Of a stretch of DNA of 25,428 nt, positions 5,873 through 14,662 are shown one piece after another; the stretch's first letter is position 1; each line of letters begins with the position of its first letter. The stretch comes from Clostridium sp. CAG:253 (GTDB lineage: Bacteria; Bacillota; Clostridia; Lachnospirales; Lachnospiraceae). The position numbers and the translations under genes were made by a program. The notes under the pieces are model-generated. The model was not told where the DNA came from and made no database searches. It saw only the letters and a list, made by a program, of their open reading frames with translations. The stretch is from NCBI GenBank assembly GCA_000436755.1, contig FR887333.1:6820-32247 (forward strand), given 5' to 3'.

Positions 5873-7993
5873 TTACTCTGCATTCTTACCTGCAAGAACT
5901 TTGTCCTGAACATTCTTTGGACACTGCTGATACTTCTCAAAGAACATTGAGTAGTTACCACGTCCCTGTGTTGTAGAACGAAGTTCTGTAGAATATCCGA
6001 ACATCTCAGCAAGTGGAACGAAAGCTCTAACAATCTTTCCACCTCCGATGTCATCCATTCCTTCAATCTGTCCACGCTTAGCGTTAAGACTTCCGATAAC
6101 ATCACCCATGTATTCCTCAGGCATTGTAACTTCAACCTTCATGATAGGCTCAAGTAATACTGCATTACCTTTCTTCATAGCATCTTTGAATGCCATAGAA
6201 CCGGCAATATGGAATGCCATTTCTGATGAATCGACTTCATGGTATGAACCATCCCATACAGTAGCATGTACACCAAGTACAGGGAATCCACCAAGGATAC
6301 CAGCCTGAGCTGCTTCCTCGATACCTTCACCAACAGCTGGAATGTATTCCTTAGGAATAGCACCACCGACTACTGTTGACTCAAACTTGAATGGTTCCTC
6401 ACCGTTAGGATCCATAGGCTCAAACTTAACTTTACAATGTCCGTACTGACCACGTCCACCTGACTGTTTAGCATATTTACTGTCAATATCAACAGCAGTT
6501 GTAAATGTCTCTTTGTATGCAACCTGTGGAGCACCTACATTAGCTTCTACATTGAACTCACGAAGAAGTCTGTCTACGATAACTTCAAGATGAAGCTCAC
6601 CCATACCTGCGATAATTGTCTGACCAGTCTCCTGATCTGTATGAGCTTTAAATGTTGGATCTTCTTCAGCAAGTTTTGCTAAAGCTTCACCCATCTTACC
6701 CTGATCATTCTTTGTCTTAGGCTCAATAGCGAGCTCGATAACAGGCTCAGGGAATTCCATAGATTCAAGAATAACAGGATGCTGCTCATCACAGATTGTA
6801 TCACCTGTTGTTGTAATCTTAAATCCTACTGCTGCTGCGATATCACCAGAGTAAACTTTGTCGATTTCGCTACGGCTGTTAGCATGCATCTGCACGATAC
6901 GACCTACACGCTCTTTCTTCTGCTTTGTTGCATTAAGAACATATGAACCTGAGTTTAATGTTCCTGAATAAACACGGAAGAATGCAAGCTTTCCAACGAA
7001 TGGGTCAGTCATAATCTTGAATGCAAGTGCTGCAAATGGCTCGTCATCAGAAGATTTACGAACAACTTCGTTACCTTCTTCGTCTGTACCTGTAATATCA
7101 GGAATATCTGTTGGTGCAGGCATGAATTCAACTACGCCATCAAGTAACTTCTGAACACCCTTGTTCTTATATGCAGAACCACAATATACAGGTACTGCTT
7201 CACAAGCGATTGTTCCTTTACGAAGTGCTTTCTTTAACTCGTCGATTGTTGGCTCTTCACCTTCAAGATATTTCTCTAACAAGTCATCATCTAACTCGCA
7301 GACTTTCTCGATAAGGTTGTTGTGCCATTCATCAGCGAGATCTTTGAGATCATCAGGTATTGTAGTAATCTCAATATCTGTTCCCTCATCATTTTTATAG
7401 TAATATGCATCCATTTCAAAAAGGTCGATAAGTCCGATAAAGCTGTCTTCCTTACCGATTGGAATCTGAACAGGGATAGCATTTTTTCCAAGACGATCAA
7501 TAATTGTCTGTACAGACATGAAGAAATCTGCACCCATTTTATCCATCTTGTTGATGAATGCCATACGAGGTACATTGTATGTGTCAGCCTGACGCCATAC
7601 ATTTTCTGACTGAGGCTCAACACCGGCCTTAGCATCAAATACACCTACAGCACCATCAAGTACACGGAGTGAACGCTCAACCTCAACTGTGAAGTCTACG
7701 TGACCCGGTGTATCAATGATGTTGATACGATGCTCTAAAGCACCCGGTTTCTTCTTATGATGATCTTCAAGTGTCCAATGACATGTTGTAGCAGCTGAAG
7801 TAATTGTGATACCTCTTTCTTTTTCCTGCTCCATCCAGTCCATTGTTGAGGCACCATCATGTGTCTCACCGATCTTATAATTTACACCTGTGTAATATAA
7901 GATACGCTCTGTTAATGTAGTCTTACCGGCATCGATATGAGCCATGATACCGATATTTCTAGTTCTATCAAGTGGATATTCTCTTCCAGCCAA
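5873..7993 (-). CDS. fusA: Elongation factor G
   Basis: A 706-residue translocation GTPase of normal family length. The G1 motif AHIDAGKTT lies at residues 18-26, followed by [11 protein letters not shown] (switch I), DTPGHVDF (G3) and NKMDK (G4). The later domains are complete: GERMH-equivalent GMGELHLEV and the domain IV stretch [15 protein letters not shown]. The start codon is TTG at 7993, supported by AAGGAGG nine bases upstream and by the protein beginning [21 protein letters not shown]. It lies 14 bp after rpsG in the str operon. The downstream tuf has its own promoter. Confidence 0.98.
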   Translation of the reverse strand: MAGREYPLDRTRNIGIMAHIDAGKTTLTERILYYTGVNYKIGETHDGASTMDWMEQEKERGITITSAATTCHWTLEDHHKKKPGALEHRINIIDTPGHVDFTVEVERSLRVLDGAVGVFDAKAGVEPQSENVWRQADTYNVPRMAFINKMDKMGADFFMSVQTIIDRLGKNAIPVQIPIGKEDSFIGLIDLFEMDAYYYKNDEGTDIEITTIPDDLKDLADEWHNNLIEKVCELDDDLLEKYLEGEEPTIDELKKALRKGTIACEAVPVYCGSAYKNKGVQKLLDGVVEFMPAPTDIPDITGTDEEGNEVVRKSSDDEPFAALAFKIMTDPFVGKLAFFRVYSGTLNSGSYVLNATKQKKERVGRIVQMHANSRSEIDKVYSGDIAAAVGFKITTTGDTICDEQHPVILESMEFPEPVIELAIEPKTKNDQGKMGEALAKLAEEDPTFKAHTDQETGQTIIAGMGELHLEVIVDRLLREFNVEANVGAPQVAYKETFTTAVDIDSKYAKQSGGRGQYGHCKVKFEPMDPNGEEPFKFESTVVGGAIPKEYIPAVGEGIEEAAQAGILGGFPVLGVHATVWDGSYHEVDSSEMAFHIAGSMAFKDAMKKGNAVLLEPIMKVEVTMPEEYMGDVIGSLNAKRGQIEGMDDIGGGKIVRAFVPLAEMFGYSTELRSTTQGRGNYSMFFEKYQQCPKNVQDKVLAGKNAE

Positions 7994-8007
7994 GACTCTT
8001 TACCTCC

Positions 8008-8550
<543 letters not shown>

Positions 8551-8571
8551 TCATCGGTACTCACAATTTCT

Positions 8572-8615
8572 AAGTGTCCGCACCAGGTTAATTATGTGAA
8601 ATTAATCCGGCACTT
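8572..8615 (-). promoter_or_regulatory. Hairpin in the rpsL-rpsG intercistronic leader
   Basis: The 154-nt gap between rpsL and rpsG folds into a stem: outer arms AAGTG (8572-8576) and CACTT (8611-8615); after an asymmetric internal loop, CCAGG with TCCGG (one mismatch, one wobble); then TTAATT (8588-8593) with AATTAA (8600-8605), closed by a 6-nt loop. The position matches the S7 translational operator of the E. coli str operon. Function as an S7-binding regulator is inferred. Confidence 0.4.
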
Positions 8616-8632
8616 CTCCAAATTAGTGAATC

Positions 8633-9046
8633 TTACTTCTTAGGTCTCTTTGCTCCATACTTAGAACGACCCTGCTTTCTGTTTGCAACACCTGCTGTAT
8701 CAAGTGTACCACGAACGATATGGTATCTTGTACCAGGTAAATCCTTTACTCTACCACCACGGATAAGAACTACACTATGCTCCTGAAGGTTGTGTCCTTC
8801 ACCTGGGATATAGCTAGTTACTTCGATACCGTTTGAGAGACGAACTCTGGCTGTTTTTCTAAGAGCTGAGTTAGGTTTCTTAGGTGTAGCAGTACGAACT
8901 GCAGTACAAACACCTCTCTTCTGTGGAGAGCTCTGTGCTACTGTTTTCTTGTTCAAAGAATTGTAAGTGTACTGAAGTGCAGGAGAATTAGACTTCTTTG
9001 TTGAGGCCTTTCTTCCCTTTCTTACTAACTGGTTAAATGTTGGCAT
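8633..9046 (-). CDS. rpsL: 30S ribosomal protein S12
   Basis: A 137-residue S12, part of the decoding centre. The start at 9046 ([12 protein letters not shown]) has AGGAGG upstream; an ATG three codons earlier has no spacing to this site. The streptomycin-relevant segments [11 protein letters not shown] and [14 protein letters not shown] carry the usual lysines and arginines, so no classic streptomycin-resistance change is visible. First gene of the str operon, with a strong promoter about 60 bp upstream. Confidence 0.98.
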   Translation of the reverse strand: MPTFNQLVRKGRKASTKKSNSPALQYTYNSLNKKTVAQSSPQKRGVCTAVRTATPKKPNSALRKTARVRLSNGIEVTSYIPGEGHNLQEHSVVLIRGGRVKDLPGTRYHIVRGTLDTAGVANRKQGRSKYGAKRPKK

Positions 9047-9107
9047 TAATTTCACCTCCTATGTTTATAGTCAAAAAGTTAATGTATGCAAAAACGCACA
9101 CTCACTC

Positions 9108-9136
9108 AGTATAATAAGTAAGTATGCGCTTGTCAA
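9108..9136 (-). promoter_or_regulatory. Promoter of the str operon
   Basis: On the minus strand TTGACA (9131-9136) and TATACT (9108-9113) are separated by exactly 17 bp, giving a leader of about 55 nt before rpsL. This is a near-consensus housekeeping promoter, as expected for ribosomal protein genes. Confidence 0.85.
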
Positions 9137-9165
9137 GACTTTTTTTCTAAATTTATTTGGCAATT

Positions 9166-9645
9166 TTATTTGGATTTCAAATCGGACAGCATATCTTTAA
9201 TACTTCCCACTGAGAAGCCTTTTCTATAAAGTTTTGCTACAAGCTTCCGGCTTTCTTCATATGAAAGTTCTGAAGCTTTTTCTGCGTCAAGCCCTAGCTT
9301 TTCAAATTGTCTTTTGAGTGCCGCACTGTCATCATAATCTATATTTTCAAGTGCCAGCTCTATATATTGTTCTGAAACATGCCTCTTATAAAGATCCTGT
9401 CTCAGTCTCTTTATACTCCTGCTTTCATGATATATTTCAACAAACCTTTTTGCATATCTCTCGTCATCAATATAATGAAAACTTCTGACATACTCTACAG
9501 CTTCGTTTACAGCCTCATCACTAAAACCCGCTTTTGACAGTTTATCTGTAAGTTCCCACTCCGTCCTGTCATTATGCTGTAATATAAGCATGGCTCTCTT
9601 TTTTGCTTTTAATAACTCATCATTTTTCTCTTCACTTGCTGCCAT
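9166..9645 (-). CDS. recX: Regulatory protein RecX
   Basis: A 159-residue RecX, which binds RecA and limits its filament. It shows three-helix repeats typical of the family: AMLILQHNDRTEWELTDKLSKAGF, then YVRSFHYIDDERYAKRFVEIYHESRSIKRLRQDL, then LVAKLYRKGFSVGSIKDML. The ATG at 9645 lies only 8 bp after the recA stop and has a weak ribosome binding site, so it is probably translated by coupling to recA and under the same LexA control. Confidence 0.93.
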   Translation of the reverse strand: MAASEEKNDELLKAKKRAMLILQHNDRTEWELTDKLSKAGFSDEAVNEAVEYVRSFHYIDDERYAKRFVEIYHESRSIKRLRQDLYKRHVSEQYIELALENIDYDDSAALKRQFEKLGLDAEKASELSYEESRKLVAKLYRKGFSVGSIKDMLSDLKSK

Positions 9646-9653
9646 GATAAATT

Positions 9654-10748
9654 TTAATTTTCTTTCTCTTCAATAATACTGTCTGTCGGTGTTTCTGTAC
9701 TTTCTGTCTCATCAGCAAATACACTTTCTTCTTCATCCGATTTGATTTCTTTTGAAAACTTTTCCCTTACTTTCTGCTCAATCTCCGCCATAATATCAGG
9801 ATGTTCTTTTAGATATGTCTTTGCATTTTCTCTTCCCTGACCAATCTTGTTTCCGTCGTATGCATACCACGCACCACTCTTGTTTACTATATCTTCTTTG
9901 GCGGCAAGGTCAAGAATATCTCCCTCTCTTGATATACCCTCTCCGTATATAATATCAACTTCCGCTTCACGGAATGGTGGTGCAACCTTATTTTTCACAA
10001 CTTTTATGCGTGTACGGTTTCCGATAGCTTCGCCATCTTTCTTTATCTGCTCACCACGTCTTACCTCAAGTCTGATAGATGAATAATATTTAAGTGCACG
10101 GCCACCTGTAGTAGTCTCAGGATTTCCAAACATAACACCTACTTTTTCACGAAGCTGGTTGATAAAGATAACCGTACAGCTTGTCTTTCCTATAATCGCT
10201 GTAAGTTTTCTAAGTGCCTGAGACATAAGTCTCGCCTGAAGTCCCACATGACTGTCACCCATATCACCTTCAATCTCAGCCTTTGGAACAAGAGCTGCAA
10301 CCGAATCCACGATAACTATATCTATGGCTCCTGAACGAACCATAGTCTCTGTAATCTCAAGTGCCTGCTCACCTGTGTCAGGCTGTGATATATATAAATT
10401 GTCAATATCTACACCAATCTTTTTTGCATATACCGGATCAAGGGCATGCTCTGCATCTATAAATCCTGCAATGCCTCCTCTTTTTTGTACCTCTGCCACC
10501 ATATGAAGTGCTACTGTAGTCTTTCCTCCTGACTCCGGTCCATATACTTCAACAACTCTTCCCTTTGGAACACCTCCGACTCCAAGAGCAATGTCAAGAG
10601 AAAGTGAACCTGATGGCACTGTTTCCACATTGAGATGTGTATTATCTCCAAGCTTCATAACTGCGCCTTTTCCATAATTTCTCTCTATCTGTGCCATAGC
10701 AGATTCTAATGCTTTTAACTTGTTCTCATCAATATTTGGTTTTGCCAT
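9654..10748 (-). CDS. recA: Recombinase RecA
   Basis: A 364-residue RecA for homologous recombination and SOS induction. Walker [10 protein letters not shown] lies at 70-78. Also visible are [19 protein letters not shown] (Walker B and L1), [27 protein letters not shown] (L2) and a C-terminal acidic tail ([13 protein letters not shown]). AGGAGG precedes the ATG. A LexA operator and sigma-A-type promoter are directly upstream, and recX follows 8 bp downstream. Length and motifs are normal for the family. Confidence 0.99.
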   Translation of the reverse strand: MAKPNIDENKLKALESAMAQIERNYGKGAVMKLGDNTHLNVETVPSGSLSLDIALGVGGVPKGRVVEVYGPESGGKTTVALHMVAEVQKRGGIAGFIDAEHALDPVYAKKIGVDIDNLYISQPDTGEQALEITETMVRSGAIDIVIVDSVAALVPKAEIEGDMGDSHVGLQARLMSQALRKLTAIIGKTSCTVIFINQLREKVGVMFGNPETTTGGRALKYYSSIRLEVRRGEQIKKDGEAIGNRTRIKVVKNKVAPPFREAEVDIIYGEGISREGDILDLAAKEDIVNKSGAWYAYDGNKIGQGRENAKTYLKEHPDIMAEIEQKVREKFSKEIKSDEEESVFADETESTETPTDSIIEEKEN

Positions 10749-10766
10749 TTTTAAATCCTCCTTTTA

Positions 10767-10780
10767 CGAACAGATGTTCC
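10767..10780 (-). promoter_or_regulatory. LexA operator (SOS box) of recA-recX
   Basis: CGAACAGATGTTCC matches the Gram-positive LexA site CGAAC-N4-GTTCG in all but the last base. It lies between the -10 region and the ribosome binding site, 19-32 bp upstream of the recA ATG, where bound LexA would block transcription. Confidence 0.85.
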
Positions 10781-10788
10781 TGACATCT

Positions 10789-10817
10789 ATATTATATTCT
10801 TTATATAAAATTGTCAA
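10789..10817 (-). promoter_or_regulatory. Promoter of recA
   Basis: On the minus strand TTGACA (10812-10817) is followed by TAATAT at 17 bp (10789-10794) or overlapping TATAAT at 15 bp (10791-10796). The LexA box lies just downstream, around +5 to +20. The rest of the 401-bp gap to the next gene (10818-11149) is very A/T rich and otherwise holds only the two inverted repeats listed below. Confidence 0.7.
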
Positions 10818-11011
10818 TCATTTTTTTACACAGATAAATTATATTTTTTTGTACTATCTGTTTCTATATGTTTTTTTTACAAAAATGTATTTCATTTTCT
10901 GTATATTCTTTATAATAGAAATTAAATTTTCGTCATTTTTTGTCATTATTATAAAAACTAGACAAAAATTTTATTTTTTACAGTGATATTTTTTTAGCAA
11001 CATATATGATT

Positions 11012-11103
11012 TTGTGTTAGACTATATACATGATGCAAGAGGCAAAATACCTTTTGTTTCAAACATCTGTACTTTATGATATATGCAACTAAATCTAACA
11101 CAA
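11012..11103. repeat. Long inverted repeat enclosing the palindromic element
   Basis: Perfect 10-bp arms TTGTGTTAGA (11012-11021) and TCTAACACAA (11094-11103) enclose 72 bp that include palindrome copy 1. The whole could fold into one large imperfect cruciform or RNA hairpin upstream of the DUF1653 gene. No ORF with a ribosome binding site lies inside, so it is not a gene; it may be a small non-autonomous element or a leader structure. Confidence 0.45.
11030..11067. repeat. Dispersed palindromic element, copy 1
   Basis: It is built on the core CAAAATACCTTTTG (11043-11056), flanked by ATGATG on the left and AACATC on the right. The same core and flanks occur at 16019-16058. Arms CAAAA/TTTTG and GATG/CATC pair, with partial pairing between them. 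Repetition in two unrelated intergenic regions suggests a genome-wide palindromic repeat family. Confidence 0.6.
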
Positions 11104-11149
11104 TTTCTGATACATATATCATACTATTATTTTGAAAGGTCGTGTTTTT

Positions 11150-11785
11150 ATGACGCAGAAAACCGTAAATGCCGGAGAATTTTACAAACATTTTAAAGGA
11201 CAGCTATATCAGGTAAGAGCATTGGCTGAAAACAGTGAGGACAATACGCCAATGGTTGTATATCAGGCAATGTACGCCCCTTTTAAAATTTGGGTAAGAC
11301 CACTTTCAACGTTTCTCGAAAAGCTTGATAAAGAAAAATATCCCGATGCAGCGCAGGAATATAGGTTTGAAAGAATTATATTAGATGACCGCCAAAATAC
11401 AGAGGCTGCAGAACCGGACATCGTACAATCTGAAAAATCAGCTGCCGTTACAAACACCATACATCCAGAAGAAGCCATAACAGTATCTGACGAAGAAATC
11501 ACTGATGCACTTTTATCGGGTCAGGTCGAAAGAAAACTTTCCGGAAAGATTTCAGACAATCAATTGGCTGCAAAGGGACTTATGATTTTCCTTGACGCTG
11601 AAAATTATCATGATAAACGCCATATTTTTTCAAGTCTTGAGCCATATCTTAATGATACAATACTTAACAATATTGCCGTCACTCTTGACCTTGTTCTTGA
11701 TGAAGGCAGTCCTGAACAGCATTTTGATACGATTTTAAACTGCCTTGAAACCCACGAACATTATGAGTGTAATAGACTTCGATAA
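11150..11785 (+). CDS. DUF1653 domain protein
   Basis: A 211-residue protein. The start at 11150 (MTQKTVNAGEFYKHFKG) follows GAAAGG; an upstream in-frame ATG at 11132 lacks a site. Residues 5-70 are a DUF1653 domain (FYKHFKGQLYQVRALAENSEDNTPMVVYQAMY, then WVRPLSTF and YRFERI), a small beta-rich domain of unknown function. After a variable acidic linker (about 85-120), the C-terminal 90 residues are helical (GLMIFLDAENYHDKRHIFSSLEPYLNDTILNNIAVTLDL) and end in a basic RLR. No signal peptide. thiE follows 98 bp later on the same strand, so the two may be co-transcribed, but no functional link is visible. Confidence 0.75.
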   Translation: MTQKTVNAGEFYKHFKGQLYQVRALAENSEDNTPMVVYQAMYAPFKIWVRPLSTFLEKLDKEKYPDAAQEYRFERIILDDRQNTEAAEPDIVQSEKSAAVTNTIHPEEAITVSDEEITDALLSGQVERKLSGKISDNQLAAKGLMIFLDAENYHDKRHIFSSLEPYLNDTILNNIAVTLDLVLDEGSPEQHFDTILNCLETHEHYECNRLR

Positions 11786-11866
11786 AAATGATAAAAAGGA
11801 AGCCGTATATCGGAAATCCAGCCGAAAGGATTCGTTTTAAGAGAATATCAGAAGTACATTAAATAA
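11763..11866 (+). other. Possible frameshifted small ORF between the DUF1653 gene and thiE
   Basis: An ATG at 11763 overlaps the end of the DUF1653 gene and reads MSVIDFDKNDKKEAVYR before drifting to a stop at 11838-11840. The frame one base over reads SEIQPKGFVLREYQKYIK and stops at 11864-11866. One missing base near 11810 would join them into a 34-residue peptide. No ribosome binding site is seen. It may be a decayed or misread small gene, or chance. Confidence 0.2.
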
Positions 11867-11883
11867 GAAATGAGGATATATAA

Positions 11884-12522
11884 ATGAAATTAAATAAAGA
11901 AAGTATGCTTGTATATGCTATAACAGACAGACATTGGACAGGCATGCAAACCCTTGAACAGCAGGTAGATGACGTTCTTAAAAATGGTGCCACTTTTTTG
12001 CAAATCCGCGAAAAAAACATGCCACATGACGAACTTGTAAAAGAAGCGGTACACATCAAAGAGATTGCCGCAAAATATAATGTTCCTGTTGTTATTGATG
12101 ATGATATTTATGCCGTTATGGAATCAGGTGTTGACGGTATTCATATTGGTCAGAATGATATGGATTATGTTGAAGCAAGAAAGCTTCTCGGTGATGACAA
12201 AATTATCGGAATGACAGCTCCAAGCGTTACACTTGCAAAAAAAGCAGAAAAACTCGGTGCTGATTATATCGGTGCAGGTGCAGTCTTTAGCACAAACACC
12301 AAAAAAGATACAAAACCGCTTGAACTTAGCACACTTAAAGAAATATGCAACAGCGTTTCCATTCCTGTTGTTGCGATCGGAGGTATCGACCACTCTAATG
12401 TCAGAGAACTTAAGGGAACCGATATAGACGGAGTTGCCGTAATCTCCGCACTTTTTGGAGCAAGTGACCCCGGCGAAGCCACAAGAGAACTTGTTTCAAT
12501 TATGAAAGATATTATCAAATAA
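11884..12522 (+). CDS. thiE: Thiamine phosphate synthase
   Basis: A 212-residue TIM-barrel enzyme that joins HMP pyrophosphate and thiazole phosphate to give thiamine phosphate. Family motifs are present: YAITDR (11-16), FLQIREK (38-44), VVIDDD (69-74), GIHIGQND (85-92), GAGAVFSTNTKKD (130-142) and VVAIGGI (162-168). GAGGATATATAA precedes the ATG. Unlike thiC in this window, it has no TPP riboswitch in its 98-bp upstream gap, so it may be read from a promoter before the DUF1653 gene. No thiD or thiM adjoins it. Confidence 0.95.
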   Translation: MKLNKESMLVYAITDRHWTGMQTLEQQVDDVLKNGATFLQIREKNMPHDELVKEAVHIKEIAAKYNVPVVIDDDIYAVMESGVDGIHIGQNDMDYVEARKLLGDDKIIGMTAPSVTLAKKAEKLGADYIGAGAVFSTNTKKDTKPLELSTLKEICNSVSIPVVAIGGIDHSNVRELKGTDIDGVAVISALFGASDPGEATRELVSIMKDIIK

Positions 12523-12543
12523 ATATAAATAATACATTTTTGA

Positions 12544-12596
12544 TAGTCTGCATTTACCTATATTCGAGTAAACTCAATATAGGCAAATGCAGACTA
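12544..12596. terminator. Bidirectional hairpin between thiE and the convergent unknown gene
   Basis: Two 21-nt arms (12544-12564 and 12576-12596) pair with a single mismatch around an 11-nt loop that can itself pair GAGT with ACTC. The right arm contains the stop codon of the convergent minus-strand gene. No long T-run follows on either side, but the position between convergent genes favours a shared terminator or mRNA-end structure. Confidence 0.6.
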
Positions 12597-13625
12597 ATAA
12601 TTTAATGAAAATCCATTGATAAATTCATCTTTTACTTCTTTCATAATAACATCATATTTTTTTGTAGTAAGATTGTAAGCATATATGCCCCTTGTGTCTC
12701 CCTTCCAGCCTAAGAAATACAGAACATTGTCATAGAGAGCCATTTGATCCATTATGTAAAAAGGCAGTTTTAGTCTTACACGCTTTTTTGTATCTAAATT
12801 TACCTCATAGATTTTATGTTTCTGTCTAGTAGTAAGTCCATTTGGTGCACAACTTAATATCAGCTTTTTTCCCTCACACGCTATTCCGTCTATATAATAT
12901 TTCGTTTTATAAACAGTTTCTGTCTTTTTTGTCTCCATATCGAGCATGACAATTTTAGAAGGTGCATTACGACCTTCGTCATCTGCCTTTCTCATTTCAT
13001 TGTCTGAATAATAAGAGAAAACTATTTTATTTTCCTTTGGAACCGTACTTACCATCCATGTGAAACGGTCATCTTTCTTATCGAACATAACGCGGCTACA
13101 ATTCTGAAACTCTGCATCACAGACAATTGGTTCCATACAGTAATGTTTTAGTAATATAGCCGCCATAAAATATTGTTTCCCGCACTGGATCAAATAATTA
13201 AAATCACCAAACTGATCTGTCTTTTTTTCTCCAGTTCCATTATTATCTAAATAAATCTGGTTTCCTTTCCCTTTTCCGCTAAATGCCGAATAGTATATCT
13301 TATCATTTCTGGTTGAATACAGAGTAAGCGGATTCGACGAATTATATGGCACTATTGCTTTTTGTTCCAGTTTCTTTTCTTTAATATTATAGAAAAAGCA
13401 TCTGCTGCTCATCCCTGATTCAGATTTCTTTGAATAAAACGACCGGGTAATACTCAGATAGGGGTGTAACTTGTTTGTTTCTGTGTTTTCATATACTTTT
13501 ACTTTTTTTGTTATACTTACTTTTTTTGCCACCTGTGACTTATTCAGTGAAAATGCAGCTCCTCCCAAAAGTATAACTGCTGCAAATGCTATTATCACAG
13601 CATTTCTTACTGTCTTTTTAAACAT
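12594..13625 (-). CDS. Membrane-anchored protein of unknown function, propeller-like
   Basis: A 343-residue protein. The start at 13625 (MFKKTVRN) follows AGGGAGGG; an upstream in-frame extension is rejected. A signal anchor lies at about 8-28 (NAVIIAFAAVILLGGAAFSL), after which the protein is extracytoplasmic. The rest repeats a pattern of short strands with aromatic residues (DKIYYSAFSG, NKIVFSYYSD, NVLYFLGWKGDTRGIYAYNL), suggestive of a beta-propeller as in secreted DUF5050-type proteins. No catalytic motif is recognised. It overlaps a 31-codon upstream ORF by 8 bp and is convergent with thiE. Function unknown. Confidence 0.6.
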   Translation of the reverse strand: MFKKTVRNAVIIAFAAVILLGGAAFSLNKSQVAKKVSITKKVKVYENTETNKLHPYLSITRSFYSKKSESGMSSRCFFYNIKEKKLEQKAIVPYNSSNPLTLYSTRNDKIYYSAFSGKGKGNQIYLDNNGTGEKKTDQFGDFNYLIQCGKQYFMAAILLKHYCMEPIVCDAEFQNCSRVMFDKKDDRFTWMVSTVPKENKIVFSYYSDNEMRKADDEGRNAPSKIVMLDMETKKTETVYKTKYYIDGIACEGKKLILSCAPNGLTTRQKHKIYEVNLDTKKRVRLKLPFYIMDQMALYDNVLYFLGWKGDTRGIYAYNLTTKKYDVIMKEVKDEFINGFSLNY

Positions 13626-13713
13626 AACATCCCTCCCTAGTATAAGTTTCATTTGCTCTTTCTGGCGATGCTTCAACACGAGCATCCTCTAATGTGGTCA
13701 AAAGTTCTTCCAT
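13618..13713 (-). CDS. 31-residue upstream ORF overlapping the unknown membrane protein gene
   Basis: The frame reads MEELLTTLEDARVEASPERANETYTREGCYV and has AAAAGGG upstream of its ATG. Its stop overlaps the next gene's start by 8 bp, and the AGGGAGGG of that gene lies inside it, so translation is likely coupled. The peptide is acidic with no membrane segment. It could be a small protein, a leader peptide, or the tail of a deleted gene that once stood here. Confidence 0.4.
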   Translation of the reverse strand: MEELLTTLEDARVEASPERANETYTREGCYV

Positions 13714-13958
13714 CTGTATCCCTTTTTTCTTTCTTAACATATTTAGAGCGATCCTTTTAGTTATAATAACCACAAATTTTTTGTTTTTGGACAAAATTAA
13801 TCAAATATTTTTGAAATATTTTTATTAATACAAATAAACGCCTCCCCCTTTCTTGTTATTTTATAATACTGTATGTTATTATTGACTTGTAACAACGAAA
13901 CAGTTTTCCCTTTAACAGCTTATAATAAGCAGTGGGAACACTTTGCAAGGAGGTAACT

Positions 13959-14585
13959 ATGGATAACAAGCTGCATATTTTCGATATGGACGGAACCATT
14001 CTTGATTCAATGTCTATGTGGGCAACCATAGCATCAGATTATCTTGAATCATATGGTATACCACATGACGATGATGTAAATAAACTTATAGAGGCATACA
14101 CACTTGAAAATGCCGCAAAATATTTTATAGAACTCGGACTTGATAAAACGGTAGGCGAGATAATCAAAGAGATTTATGATTTTTCTTTTAATAAATATAA
14201 AAATGAAATACCGGCAAAGCCCGGAATGACAGAATTATTAAAAAAGCTTCATGAAAACGGTGAAACAATTATCCTTTTATCGGCATCACCTGTACAATGT
14301 GCCGAAGCAGCTTTTAAGCGTCTCAACATCCTAGAATATTTCGACACACTTTTTTCATGTCAGGATTTTGAGACAGATAAAACCGTGCCTGAAACTTTTG
14401 TAAATGTAGCCTCTTCTCTCGGATTTAAACCCGAAAATACAATCGTATATGAAGATGCACTATATTCTATTCTTTCCGCAAAAAAGGCAGGCTGTAAAAC
14501 AGTAGCAATATATGATGATTTTGCTAAAAATGAATGGGATGAAATTTTAAAAAATACCGACGAAATACTGATAAAACCTTCTTAG
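13959..14585 (+). CDS. HAD-superfamily phosphatase (subfamily I)
   Basis: A 208-residue soluble phosphatase. The start at 13959 (MDNKLHIFDMDGT) has GCAAGGAGG upstream. HAD motif I is FDMDGT with nucleophile D9 and acid D11; motif II is ILLSAS (105-110); the motif III lysine is K141; motif IV is VYED (E165, D166). A helical cap at about 16-80 places it with beta-phosphoglucomutase-like members, which dephosphorylate small sugar or nucleotide phosphates. The substrate cannot be read. Its place between thiE and thiC allows a role in thiamine phosphate metabolism, but it is transcribed separately. The 245-bp upstream gap holds no other recognised feature. Confidence 0.85.
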   Translation: MDNKLHIFDMDGTILDSMSMWATIASDYLESYGIPHDDDVNKLIEAYTLENAAKYFIELGLDKTVGEIIKEIYDFSFNKYKNEIPAKPGMTELLKKLHENGETIILLSASPVQCAEAAFKRLNILEYFDTLFSCQDFETDKTVPETFVNVASSLGFKPENTIVYEDALYSILSAKKAGCKTVAIYDDFAKNEWDEILKNTDEILIKPS

Positions 14586-14598
14586 TTTTATACAAATA

Positions 14599-14632
14599 AA
14601 CGCAGACTGAAAACAAAAACTCAGCCTGCGTT
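14599..14632. terminator. Hairpin between convergent HAD gene and thiC
   Basis: Arms AACGCAG and CTGCGTT (7 bp) continue as CTGA/TCAG after one mismatch, with a 10-nt A-rich loop. It lies between the two stop codons of convergent genes, so it is a likely shared terminator, although T-runs are weak on both sides. Confidence 0.5.
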
Positions 14633-14662
14633 ACATTAATATTTTACAAAAATCAGATTAAA

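Noticed and set aside
8633..9046. Streptomycin-resistance mutation in rpsL
   Set aside because: The [11 protein letters not shown] and GRVKDLPG segments carry the usual residues.
11786..11883. TPP riboswitch before thiE
   Set aside because: The 98-bp gap contains neither the CTGAGA nor the ACCTGAT block and is too short for aptamer plus expression platform.
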